A stretch of 64,000 bases of DNA from Prunus persica (taxonomy: Eukaryota > Streptophyta > Magnoliopsida > Rosales > Rosaceae): positions 3,423,488-3,487,487 of the forward strand of contig NC_034012.1 in NCBI RefSeq assembly GCF_000346465.2, written 5' to 3'. The notes beneath the pieces were generated by a model. That model worked only from the letters and a program-made list of their open reading frames with translations, made no database searches and was not told the DNA's origin. This document shows positions 34,543 through 45,418 of this stretch, in pieces (the stretch's first letter is position 1; each line of letters opens with the position of its first letter). Position numbers and translations under genes: made by a program.

Positions 34543-37500
34543 GACTCTATGTCATCTATTAGGCTAAGAAGGCCTACAACACACAAGCTGTCATGCCCCC
34601 ATAAGCCCAACCTCCAATCACCTTGACACTTCCTAAATACCACGTCAGTTATGGACACCAGGAAAATAAAAGTACAATTCAATATATAAAATAAAAATGA
34701 CAAGACCTTCTCTGAAAAAAGCACATATTAGGGTTCCAATACACCCAGATGGGTTTTGCTTGAAATATGTTAGTCTCCCTTGTACACCCAAATCAGGCCA
34801 CAACCACTCATACCCAGAAGAGTTTTCCCCTAACCTCCCTTAAAATTTCCCAAATCTCACTTTCTTTTCGTGGAATATTCCACATAACCAAATTAGGGTT
34901 CATTAGGAACTACATTGGGTAATCAATTTGTCCAAAATCTTTTAGTGTGTAACCCTTAAATCGAGTAAAGGAGACATTTTTCCATAGCCAATCAAAACCC
35001 AAATGTCAAAATGTCTTCTTTTTTCTCAATTTTCACATTTCTTTGGAAATGGGTGAGGTCTGGTTAGGGTTAGGTGTTGGGTCTTTTTTTTGTCTCGGTT
35101 AATAGAATCTTTGGTCACGTCACACGCGATTTTTCGGTTCTTGACTTCTGACAAAAGAGCTTTATGTCATTTTCCTACTCTGCGTTCTCTTCCCTTTTCT
35201 CAGTTTCTTCAACCCTAAATTTTAACCTTTCTGGGCAATTTTTATTTTATTTTATTTTTTTCCTACCTGGGTTTTATCACAAAGGTAAATTCTTTTATGA
35301 ATTATTTTTCCAAATTATTGCTCTTGAAGTGAAGGAGAGTATGTATGAGATCATAGCTCAAGTGGGTCATCATGAAGATGTCACTGCTGGGTATTGGAGA
35401 ATGGCCTTTGCATTTGCTAAAGATCTTGCATAGATATATTTATGCAAGTTTTTAGTGTGGGAGAGATATAAGTGAGCAGAGACAACGTACGACAACTGCA
35501 AGCCAATGGGAGAGTTCTGAGCATTTGGCTTATATGTCGCTCCCTGCTCTGCTAAAACAGACGGCTTTGATGTTCTCAGAGTTTCAGACAGAAAATATCA
35601 AATTTTATATTAATATATTTACTTTCACTTCTTTAAAGTATAAATAAACCCGAATTTTTAATTGCTTGTGAATTACTCGAGGTGGGTAATAGGGTAAACT
35701 TGAGGCCAATGTCCCTTGTGTAATGAGTGGCAACAGTTATGGCCTGTAATATGGTTGAACCAATCATATTGGGGAGCTGCGCCATCGTGGCACAGGCAAC
35801 CAATCACAAGGTCGAGGATTTTAAGGTATCAGATGCCATTGGAAAGAGTGAAATCTTAGGTTGTGTTTTCATAATAATAAATTCATTCAATTTTTTATTA
35901 TGATATATGATATGTGGTTTTGCATCACATCCGTCATTTGAGACTGATTGACTAGGTCAGCAGGTCTAACTCAGACAACTGAGTTTTCGTTTTGATCTCA
36001 ACGAAACTGAGATGTTTTATCATGCATTATTTAGGTTCAGTTAACTGAAAGAGTTAGTTTAATTTGACCGTCAGTCTTTGCCTAATTTTGAGGTTAACCA
36101 TAATCTCAACTTAACTCAGTAGCATTATTTGCCCTTAATGTATATCAATAGCATATGTACCTAGGAAAAAGAATTAAGGGGAGGCAAAAGGCTAGAGCTT
36201 GGGAAAAGAAATTCCAATTTATATCACTGCAGGTAGAATCTGAGTCAGAATTTCTGCTGTGGATAAAAGACTTCATCCTCCTAGAGAGGATAATAAGCTG
36301 ATGAAATTAACAAGCATCATGCTTTGTTCAATTTCAAGCATACCTTTTGTGGAAACAACTTTAATTACCATTTATAAATAGTCCAATGAATATTTCTTTC
36401 TCTGTGTCTGTGTCTCTTTCCCTTTTCCCAACACAGGAAATTTGGCTTTGGTTGGAAACCCCCTTTACACGATATGTTCTTCAGTAAACCGACATGCACA
36501 TTAGAAGTTTATGTCTAGTCTAATTAACATACACAAGAAGCTAGTTATGAAGAGAGCTCCACTATTAATGGCCAAGCCTAATAGTATTTGGATCCTGCTT
36601 AATTAGTTGATAAGCAATTGACACAATTGTAAGTATCATGAAATGGGATCACTATAATGCATCTATTCATTACTTTGGATGAGCAAAAGCTAGTAAGTTT
36701 CTTCTTTATATTTCTACAATATGTTAATTAGTTGAGAAAGATCTTAAGCCAATTACTCCTATTATTTAAGGGGTAAAGCAAATATTTCAAATTTTAAATT
36801 TTAAAAAAAAAGAAAGTAAAATATCCATTACTTCAAGGAAGATTACTTTTTTTTTTTTTTTTTTTGGGTACAAGCGAGTCTACCTAAATGGGAGGGGGAT
36901 TTCTCACACAAAACTAAGATGCCTTGGAGATTCGAATATGAGACCTCTTGTAAGTCAATGTCTTTTTCCACTAGGCTAGACCCGTTGATAGGAAGATTAC
37001 TACTTAAGGCAATGAAAATGGTAATTAATATCTTATGGTTTAGAAAAGAACTAGTGGCATCATGATGGTTCATATATTATTCCTTGGTAATTAAAGTCAC
37101 TAACTAGATAATTAATTCATCACAGCAACCATAGGGTCCCACACCATGTACATAAAGTTTTAGAATTTTATGTCCCCTAAAAGTTTATTAATATTTTTCT
37201 CTTTAATTCCATAGTTTCTCTTTAGGAAGAAAGTAGTGAGGAACTTATTTCAAGAATCTTGTTGTTGAAAGTTTGATGAAATAAGCCACAGAAATAGAAA
37301 CAATCCTTTGCTAGGTAGCTTTTCTCATGGTAAGCTTTTTTTATTAGGTTCAAACTATCATAATGATTTAGAGAAATTACAAGGTCATATTTTAGAAACT
37401 TTACACTCAAAAACTTCTTTGTCTATTAAAGTTCATCTTATACACTCAAATTCGCTTTTCAATTTGAATATATTATCTGAAAACTTTTCAGTTTTTGGAG

Positions 37501-39939
37501 ATTCTTTAAATATTTGATATATGTTTAAGCTATGCTATAAATGCAGCCCACTTACAGCATTTGAGGATTTGGTACATATTTAACTTGGTGTTCTTCCTTG
37601 AGCACTAGTCTCATGCATATTGGTTGGACTACATGTCTAATATTAGGTGTATATATCCATGTATCAATAGATGACTTTCTTTTGTGGTAACTAGAAGTGT
37701 TATGTATTATTACTTTCTAGTCTTTTATAGATTCATATATTAATATATTAATGCTATGATTGCATACCATGCAGTGTTAAAGAAACAATTGAGAGGTACA
37801 AGAAGGCATGCGCAGAGTCTACAAATACCGGATCTGTTTCCGAAGCTAGTACTCAGGTATTATTTGCCCTGATGACAGATTCTTGACACAAAAGTTCGTA
37901 AGTTTGGAGTATGATTTTGAAAGCGAGATTAGCTCTTTCTGGTCTCTGGATTTCATTATCATATACTTTCTCCTCTTAAGGGTGTGAATATTGAACTACT
38001 TATTAGAAATTGATTTCAGTTATGTAGATCTTGAACAAAACCAATCCATGACTAAGACAAGTCTTGTTTTCCTTTAGTATTTTTGGATCTCTTTAGTCTC
38101 ATCATAATCATTTCCAATATCAATCCTGGAATTTGGGTGAGCCATATAAATCCAGTTGTTCTGTTCATTCTATTACAACCAAAAATACCGGTAAAGCTAA
38201 AGCTTTTAGTTGAATGCCTTGGTAAGAAGTTAATATATTAATTGATGGAATTGCTTTACATATATGAGCCCTAATTTATATAATTGTATATATTACATAT
38301 TACACACACAAATGCATGCATCATAATAACTAGTAAAGCAGTGTTTATTGATTTTGATCATATTTTCAATGAGATGTTTTAACCATTGATTTATGGATGT
38401 AATTCTCAGTACTACCAACAAGAAGCTGCGAAACTGCGCGCTCAGATAGGGAATTTGCAGAACTCAAGCAGGTAATCTTCAAGGGATCAAGTTCAACCTT
38501 AGTTACCAAAATCTTTCCCAGATCCTAGATTTTCAAATTGGCAGCCTTTTCTTTGACAGGCATATGATGGGCGAGTCATTGAGTTCTATGAATATGAAAG
38601 ACCTGAAGAATCTGGAGAGTAAACTAGAGAAAGGAATCAACAGAATCAGATCCAAGAAGGTATCTCTTCTATATTTATGATGGATTTTTGCGATCTGAAT
38701 TATTTACTTGTATTTTGATAGCTTTTGCATAGACATTGACAAGTTTTTCCTTTTCTGTTTTCTTATATTTCTTTCTTATTAATCTTTGATCTCTCTCTCA
38801 GAATGAACTCTTGTTTGCCGAAATTGAGTACATGCAGAAAAGGGTACCACTCTTTGACTCTTCCTCATTTATAAAATTGCATTCTCTTACATGCAGTACT
38901 ATTTCTCATCATATTTGAAAAGTTTGTTGAGTATCACTGCTCAATCCATGTTTACCAACTTATCAAGTAAACAATTTACTTACATATGCATGTACTGGTA
39001 TGTTTGATCTATTGTAAATGGGGTTCACGATCATATGCATTTGGAGACTGTAGGCCGGCATCAAATTGTCTTTATCATGCATGTTAGAAGCTAGTGTTAA
39101 AAGTTATGACTTGTTTGCTGAATGTTTAATTTGGTCAAAAGTTCTCATGAAAACTTGATTGAAGCTTAAAATTTCTGGTTAAGCTTTCTTAAATTTTCTT
39201 TTGATTTTTAACAAAAACCACTCTTAAACATTTTGTTGTCATTAGGTAATGTTCAATATGGTTCTTTTAGCTTCTATAAGTTGACTAACAGTGAATTCTT
39301 TACATGTTACCAAAAATTGGTATTTGAGGTTACCACAAGAAGTTGCACTCACACTGCTCAAAATCATTCATATAAGTTTTGTTCTGTTAATGAAACTAAT
39401 TTTTCTTGGTTTTCATTAACATTAAAATGTACCTAGCAGGAAATTGACTTGCATAACAACAACCAGCTCCTACGAGCAAAGGTGATCCCTCTCTCTCTCT
39501 CTCTCCCTCTCTAGAAAAATATGCATGTGATGTGCGCTCGATCGCGTGTATATTGTATTTGTGTTTGTGTTAGTAGTATGTAGTACTTAATTAGTAGTGA
39601 TTCATGGGGCTTGTGAATGGGATATATAGATAGCTGAGAATGAGAGGAGCCAGCAAAACATAAATGTGATGGCTGGAGGGGGAAGTTATGAGATCATGCA
39701 GTCTCAGCCATATGACTCTCGGAACTATTTTCAAGTGAATGCATTACAACCCAATCATCAGTACAATTCACGCCAAGATCCGATGGCCCTTCAATTAGTG
39801 TAAGTACGCATATATCCCAAATTATCAACCTCATAACAAATCACTATTCACATTGTAATTTGACTGCACATATATTAGATGCAAGCACCTTTACATGCAT
39901 CCCTTGAAACAGTTTCCTTTTACATTCATGTGCAGTTAA
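33682..39939 (+). CDS. AG: AGAMOUS, C-class MIKC MADS-box transcription factor
   Basis: Eight coding exons: 33682-33911, 37775-37856, 38410-38471, 38560-38659, 38802-38843, 39440-39481, 39630-39799, 39936-39939; 243 residues. A 17-residue N-terminal extension ([17 protein letters not shown]), typical of AG, precedes the MADS domain (18-~74, [20 protein letters not shown]). Then come the I region, the K domain (about 88-175, with [10 protein letters not shown] and [20 protein letters not shown]) and a C-terminus with the AG motifs ([24 protein letters not shown]). The last exon supplies only T+TAA; reading through the final donor gives GTG TAA, so both forms end in Val-stop. AG specifies stamens and carpels and ends floral meristem activity. 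The DSRNYFQV motif favours the AG lineage over PLENA/SHATTERPROOF. Confidence 0.95.
34500..34538 (+). repeat. (CT)n microsatellite in AG intron 2
   Basis: About 19 CT units, likely polymorphic. Confidence 0.95.
35706..35842 (+). promoter_or_regulatory. LFY-site and CCAATCA-box cluster in AG intron 2
   Basis: CCAATGT (35706), CCAATCA (35760-35766), CCAATCA (35800-35806) and CCATTGG (35836) lie within 140 bp. Paired CCAATCA boxes and LFY sites are the phylogenetic footprint described in AG second introns. A clear WUS site (TTAATGG/C) was not found next to them. Confidence 0.65.
36837..37001 (-). mobile_element. SINE in AG intron 2 with 11-bp target duplication
   Basis: GGAAGATTACT flanks the insertion on both sides (36837-36847, 36991-37001). 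Reading on the minus strand: A box TCTAGCCTAGTGG, B box ATATTCGAATCTCC, and a terminal poly(A) of about 18 nt. The body is about 143 bp, antisense to AG. Confidence 0.85.
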
Positions 39940-40277
39940 TGTGCTTGGACGACCGTCGTCTCAGCCAAATTAATTTTCTATGGTGGGTATGTAAAGACAC
40001 CAGATGATGATAGCTACGGGCACTTTGTCAAGTAGTAGGAAGCATAAATCATCAACTTGGCTTTGTGGAAGACGTTGGTACCAAGTACATCAGTAGAAGG
40101 GGATTTCTTTGTCTGTATTTTAAATATGTGCCTGCAGCAATGTGTACTACTAAAACTCTGTGAGACGTTACACTAACAAGTTCCTCCAACTCTCTCATGT
40201 GATTGAATCTTTTATAATGTTGGTTTGAACATCTATTATTATATGTCTCATACATCCAAGCGTACATATAGTATATT

Positions 40278-40354
<77 letters not shown>

Positions 40355-40408
40355 TTTCTGTTTGCCATATGAAATTTTTATATGCCTGGCTTTAGAGCCC
40401 AACAATAA
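39940..40408. other. Convergent 3' ends of AG and GDSL-1
   Basis: AG 3'UTR sequence, then a (TC)n tract of about 70 nt (40281-40350), then the 3' end of the first GDSL gene, which reads from the other strand. Confidence 0.6.
40281..40350 (+). repeat. (TC)35 microsatellite between converging genes
   Basis: The longest dinucleotide run in the window, about 70 nt. Confidence 0.95.
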
Positions 40409-42274
40409 TCATAGACTAAGCTGAACTAGGTGACTGATATCCATGGGATAAGTGTCCGATGGGTCTTGAGAACTGTATGCTCTTCCTGCACTGGCTATAT
40501 TGGCTGCCTCAGTCGGATGGAATGAGTCCCATAATGCATAGTCACTTCTATTCTGGCATACAGGTTCGAAAGGATTGCATAGCCCAAGTTCATTTACTGC
40601 ACAGCAGCTAATGTTCGGAACCTTGAAATCTGAAATCAACAAAACAAAATTAATGTCACTTTTAGTATCACGGGTAGTAATTTTAGTTTGTGCGACCCGT
40701 CATATATCTCTCTCCTCATATAACAGTGGATCTCACGTACATATTTACGAGAGAAATGTCGCATATGACAGGATCACAGCAGAAAAGAGAGGCACAAAAG
40801 TGTAACCAAGTACCAGCAGGACGTGACACTGAAGAAGAGTTAACATAGATGAATTGTGCATCTTCCAGATCGGCGTTGAGCTTGTCCACCAGAGCTCTAA
40901 GCTTTTCATTAAAAGGTTCGGTTGCGTTGCCTATTGGTGCCACTCCAACCAAGGCCACCTTCCTTGCTCCATACCTATACAAAGTCTTCAATCAAAACCA
41001 ACATCAAACAAATAAGTCCTTTTCGAGTAGGTCTCAAAATCGACGATAAAGATTAGTAAACTAAACAAGTGCTTGGTGTTAATTAATTAATTAATAACTA
41101 ATAATTACCATAATTTGTTGAGAATATTGTTCAATAAGAACTGAAGCATATTGTTCAAGTGTATATATTCGACTGGTGTTAAAATACTGAGTCTGGAAGT
41201 AATTGTTAATGTAATCGTTGTTGCCGATTCCCATAAAATAAAAGCACTTGTTTAAGTACTTGAGAGCTAATGCTTTATGTCGCAGAATGGAAGCAATGCG
41301 CAAGACTGTAACATGGTGATTTCGTAACTGCTGTTCTAAGTTGACATTAACACCCTGCATATGTATATAGAGGACAGAAATTAAATTTTCATATAAATTG
41401 TTTAAATTAATTATAATTAATACTAACTTTGCAGATATGTATGTATATAAGTCATGTTAATTTGGTGTGATTAGTTACCATCTCAGTGCCAGATTCAGCT
41501 CGAATTCCTGAAGCCCCAGATGCGTAATTCAGACCTCTAAGTATGACCAGGCCCCAAGTAGTTGCAAATGGTGGGATGGGTTTCTTAAAACCCAGAAGTT
41601 CAGCTGTAATGTGTAAAGTAACCAAAAAAAAAATTGTCCTAATTAATTATAGCCTCCATGTGTTGTGTGCATATCTTACCAACATACTTAATTATAACAA
41701 AATTAAGGGAAATATTTTCTTGCTAGATGTTTTGGACCATTGATCACATGTGGCCTAAATTTATAATCTGACAACATAACTCTGAACTTTCGTACCGTCT
41801 AGCCACCTTGTGAATTTGGACCCTGAATGGAAGTTTAAAGCATACTTCATCCTCAACTTAATCGTATCAATAGTAAATACATCAACAAACTACAAATTCC
41901 TCTTTGTGACATGTATAGTTCCTAAGCTATTGAGAGATATCAACAATATAATGTACTAAAAGAAATTCATAGAGAGAGACAGAGAGAGAGAGAGAAGCAA
42001 GACCAAGTATATCGACTGAGGTTCTGCCATTGCAAAATCTTCCTGTTGCTCCAATGGGAAAATCAACCCCATAGGGAAGGTAATTCACTTTAGCCAAGGT
42101 CGGGAGGTAGTTATTATTGCCACTGTCGACCAACGAATCACCAAAAATGAAGAAACATGGTACTTGCGGTGCTTCTCCATAAACACAAGAATATTGTGAT
42201 AATAATATTGAAAACACCAAAACACCAAGTATCATCTTGAACCATCTAACACCCATCTCATAATTTGTTGCCAT
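40409..42274 (-). CDS. GDSL esterase/lipase, array member 1, with internal deletion
   Basis: Five exons, written high to low: 42274-42004, 41603-41479, 41354-41109, 40985-40814, 40629-40409; 344 residues. Signal peptide (to about VYG33), then [12 protein letters not shown] with catalytic Ser47, [10 protein letters not shown] (block III Asn) and WDSFHPTE (catalytic Asp/His). Exon 4 goes from GVAPIG straight to [10 protein letters not shown]. Relatives have about 22 more residues there, including a conserved Cys and the SxCVDKMN stretch. The frame is intact, so the product may be made but may fold differently. GDSL enzymes are secreted serine hydrolases acting on acyl esters such as lipids or cutin; the substrate here is unknown. 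The phase pattern 1,0,0,1 is shared with all neighbours. Confidence 0.88.
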
Positions 42275-43934
42275 TGGTTATCAAAGAATATATATATATA
42301 TATATATAGCCCTAGCTAGTAACACTGAAAAGAAAAGTGAACAAAGAAAGAGACGTATTGATTATGAAAACAAAGACGTGGAAGGCCAGAATGGAGCGCA
42401 TGCCGAGGGAATGTCTATATAGTGAGAGGATTGAATTAATGGGTCTTGTTTTTGTTTTATTTTTATTTAATACTGTGAATATTGAGTTTGGTCGAATGAA
42501 TATGTGTCGTGGGGGCCAAGCATTTTGGTTCACACAAATACAATGAAGCCCTCATCTGCCATAGAATGCTCACGAGGAGAAACTGATTAACAGAATCGAT
42601 CTTGGCGGATTACAATCCCAGTGGGATCTAATACTAACTAATTAATGACACCAAAAGTATTCCAAATTTTTATTCATCAAATGATGAGCATATGATACTA
42701 TCTAATTATTTGTTAAAAATACAAGATTCAGATTTTCTAGAATTACTGTATTATATACGATCATTGATCTTGCAACTAAAGGGAAATGAACGGCGGTTAC
42801 CAACTAGCTATTAGTCTCGTATTACTTCTCTTTCTAATATTTAGATGAGATCCCAAATTCGACTCCCTCTTTCGCATTGATAAAAAGAAAAGTAAAAATG
42901 AAAATGAATGACCGTAATTAAGGTGGCATGGGCAAAGGTAGGGCACGAGAGAGGGTACTCTTCTTAGACTTTACTCATCATTTATAAAATTATGCTCTGT
43001 CATCCACATTATATTTTTCACATGTGTTTGAAAAGTTTGTTTGTGTATCAAATTTTTCAATGTTAACCAACTTAAGCAGTTCATATTCTGATATGTTTCT
43101 AAGATTGGGGACTAAGATATGTGTGCTTTCTAAAATTACTCTATTATCTCACAGATGAATTGTCTTGGCAACCAAATTAAGCAAATGAATGGTGTGCTTG
43201 GTTGGGGACTAACAGATGGCATGGGCAAAGGCAAAGGCCTAAGGCATGGGAGTATAAGGGTACTCTTCTTAGACTTTGCTCATTCCTAAAATTACTTTAA
43301 ATCTTACACACATTACATCGATTTTTCGCAACATATATTTGATCGATCAAATTCTCAAAATGTTTTACCTTGTTAGAAATATTTTACATGTCCAGCATCA
43401 ATTGTCTTTATGAACTGAGTCCTCGTGGGAACTTAATTTGCTTCAAAATCTCATGAGTTAAGTTCTCTTAAATTTTGCTCTTGATTTTTACGGCACTTTG
43501 ATGTCATCGATTCTCTGTAGCTTGGATATTTCTCTTCTAGGCAAGAGTTAAGGCAGGCCTGCTTGATGATTTTGTACATGTACAAAGAGCTTCACCGGCT
43601 AATGTTTTTAAATTGCTTTTCAAATTCATCAAGTATCCGCCTCGATTGTTTTTAAATTATTTCGATGAATCAATTGTTTTCATTCCACCATGGTTCATAT
43701 TCAACAGAAATTCTTCAAATTTTGTGATATTATCAAAACAAAAGTATTTTAATAACAAAACATGGGAGCTCAGTTAGATAAACACAATTAAGCAAAACAT
43801 CAATTTCGTATAAAACATCAAAACAATACATCATACAAGTATTAGGAAGAAATACAAATCCACCCAAGTACAAAAGCGTACTTTAACAAAACCAATATCT
43901 AATCACGACTCCGTCTACTGATACGAACACACAA
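42275..43934. other. Spacer upstream of GDSL-1 with decayed duplicates of AG intron-5-like sequence
   Basis: A TATA-rich promoter (42287-42310) of GDSL-1 lies at the left. Two related segments at about 42927-43100 and 43216-43400 share GGCATGGGCAAAGG and AGGGTACTCTTCTTAGACTTT. The first resembles AG exon 5/intron 5 (about 38838-38960: AGGGTACCACTCTTTGACTC.., CATTTATAAAATT, TTTGAAAAGTTTGTT). A SINE-like B box AAATTCGACTCCC lies at 42854. No gene. Confidence 0.45.
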
Positions 43935-44857
43935 TTGATTTAGGGAGCTGATTTTCCCACTCCCCTTTTCTCCACTCTCACTCCCTTTTGCTTTTTAATA
44001 CTTTTTAATCAATTTTGTTCTTTTTTGTTCTTTCTCTTTCCTATTCTACCCTCACCCTACATTAATATTTTGATATGGGTACTCAATCAATGAGAGTGAA
44101 TAAAACCTAAGCTTTAGGATTTCTCCATCATCATTGTAACACAACAAAACCCAGGCTTTTGGATTCCCCTACAGACTTGAAATGCCGAAATATTTATATG
44201 AGAAGAATTCTTTTCCATTCTTTTTATTTTTTCTTTCTCTTCAATCCCTAGCTGTTAGCACTTTCTAAGAAAGTACCCAAACAAAATGAAGGGATGAAAT
44301 GATCTCATAGGAAACAAAGAGAACTCCATTAATGTAAATTTGAAACTCATAGTCTCAAACTCAATTTCATTTTCCGATTCATGTCCACAAGTTCATAAAA
44401 AGAAATTTCCATTCAATATATGTTTTCCGAATGGTTATGACGAAGAAGAGAGGGAGAAGAACATGGAAAAAGAAAATGTAAAAATATGTATAGTTAGATG
44501 CATTTCTGTTTCTTTGTGGCCACCTAAAATTTGTTTCCTTCAAAAAAACTATGGCAAGGTTTATTCGTGGGGCATGAGTTTTTGTAGGTGGACCATGTAA
44601 TTTTTTCTAAACAAATATATAGTGTTAATTATTTCTTACTCGATTAAAGGTAAAAAAAAAAAACTGAAAATAGAGTGCAAGTTGAAAAATTAAGTATTAA
44701 AATATATATATATATATATATATAATATAAAATTGAAGTAAAAATAAATTAATGTAGGGTAAGGGTAGAAAATGAAAGAGAAAAACAAAAAAGAACAAAA
44801 TTGATTAAAAAGTATTAAAAAGTAAAAGGGAGTGGGAAAATCAGCTCCCTTGATTTA
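43935..44857. mobile_element. Foldback element with ~130-bp inverted repeats and 8-bp target duplication
   Basis: The element spans 43943-44849. The left end starts GGGAGCTGATTTTCCCACTC and the right end is its inverse; similarity continues over about 130 bp (GCTTTTTAATACTTTTTAAT, CCCTACATTAATATTTTGAT). TTGATTTA occurs on both sides (43935-43942, 44850-44857), an 8-bp duplication as in hAT elements. The interior has no transposase and no clear protein. Confidence 0.75.
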
Positions 44858-45040
44858 AAAGTCTTTGACCTCCTTCATTCATAATATAAAATTGAAGTAA
44901 AAATAAATTAATGTAGGGTAAGGGTAGAAAATGAAAGAAAAAAAACAAAAAAGAACAAAATTGATTAAAAAATATTAAAAAGCAAAAAGAAGTGAAAAAA
45001 TCAGCTCCCTTGATTTAAAAGTCTTTGACCTCCTTCATTC
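44722..45040 (+). repeat. ~160-bp tandem duplication spanning the foldback element's right end
   Basis: 44722-44880 and 44881-45040 are near-identical direct copies. Each holds the right inverted repeat, the TTGATTTA duplication and about 23 bp of flank, so the duplication happened after insertion. Confidence 0.85.
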
Positions 45041-45418
45041 AAAACACTACATGCAAAAAATTAACCAAAATATTTCATATGTATTATATATATTTTTTTT
45101 AAAAAGATATGAAAATTCTTACCTGCAGGGAACGAAAACCAAGGAAAAAATAACTGATAAGAGGAAAGAAGCAAACAAGAAGATGAGAAGAGCAAAGAGA
45201 GGGGTAAAAGGGCAAAGAAACGGCAAGGAGATGAAGAAGAAAGTAAATCTGAGTACAAACTATCCAAAAAATACACAAACAATATGCGAAGCCTCACTTG
45301 TTTGGTCTTTAAAATAATAATTTATTAATCCTAAAGGCAAAAACAAAACACAAAAAAACATTTGTGCCCTATTAATTTCCATCTGAAATTTATGTGCTTG
45401 GCTACTAGAACTCCTTGG
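45041..45418. other. Spacer between the foldback duplication and GDSL-2
   Basis: A-rich, with Lys/Arg-rich chance frames on the plus strand. No gene seen. Confidence 0.5.

Larger units (their letters stand above)
33912..37774 (+). promoter_or_regulatory. Large second intron of AG, probable enhancer
   Basis: This 3.86 kb intron follows the MADS-box exon, where AG genes keep their main control region. Visible in it: LFY-type sites CCAATGG (35503-35509), CCAATGT (35706-35712), CCATTGG (35836-35842); two CCAATCA boxes; a (CT)n run; and a SINE. Function is inferred from known AG introns. Confidence 0.65.

Noticed and set aside
37222..37517. Short open frames in the last part of AG intron 2
   Set aside because: Neither strand shows a recognised family and they lie within the intron; insufficient to call a gene.
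45051..45317. Lys/Arg-rich open frame upstream of GDSL-2's 3' end
   Set aside because: Low-complexity A/G-rich DNA with no domain or splice context.
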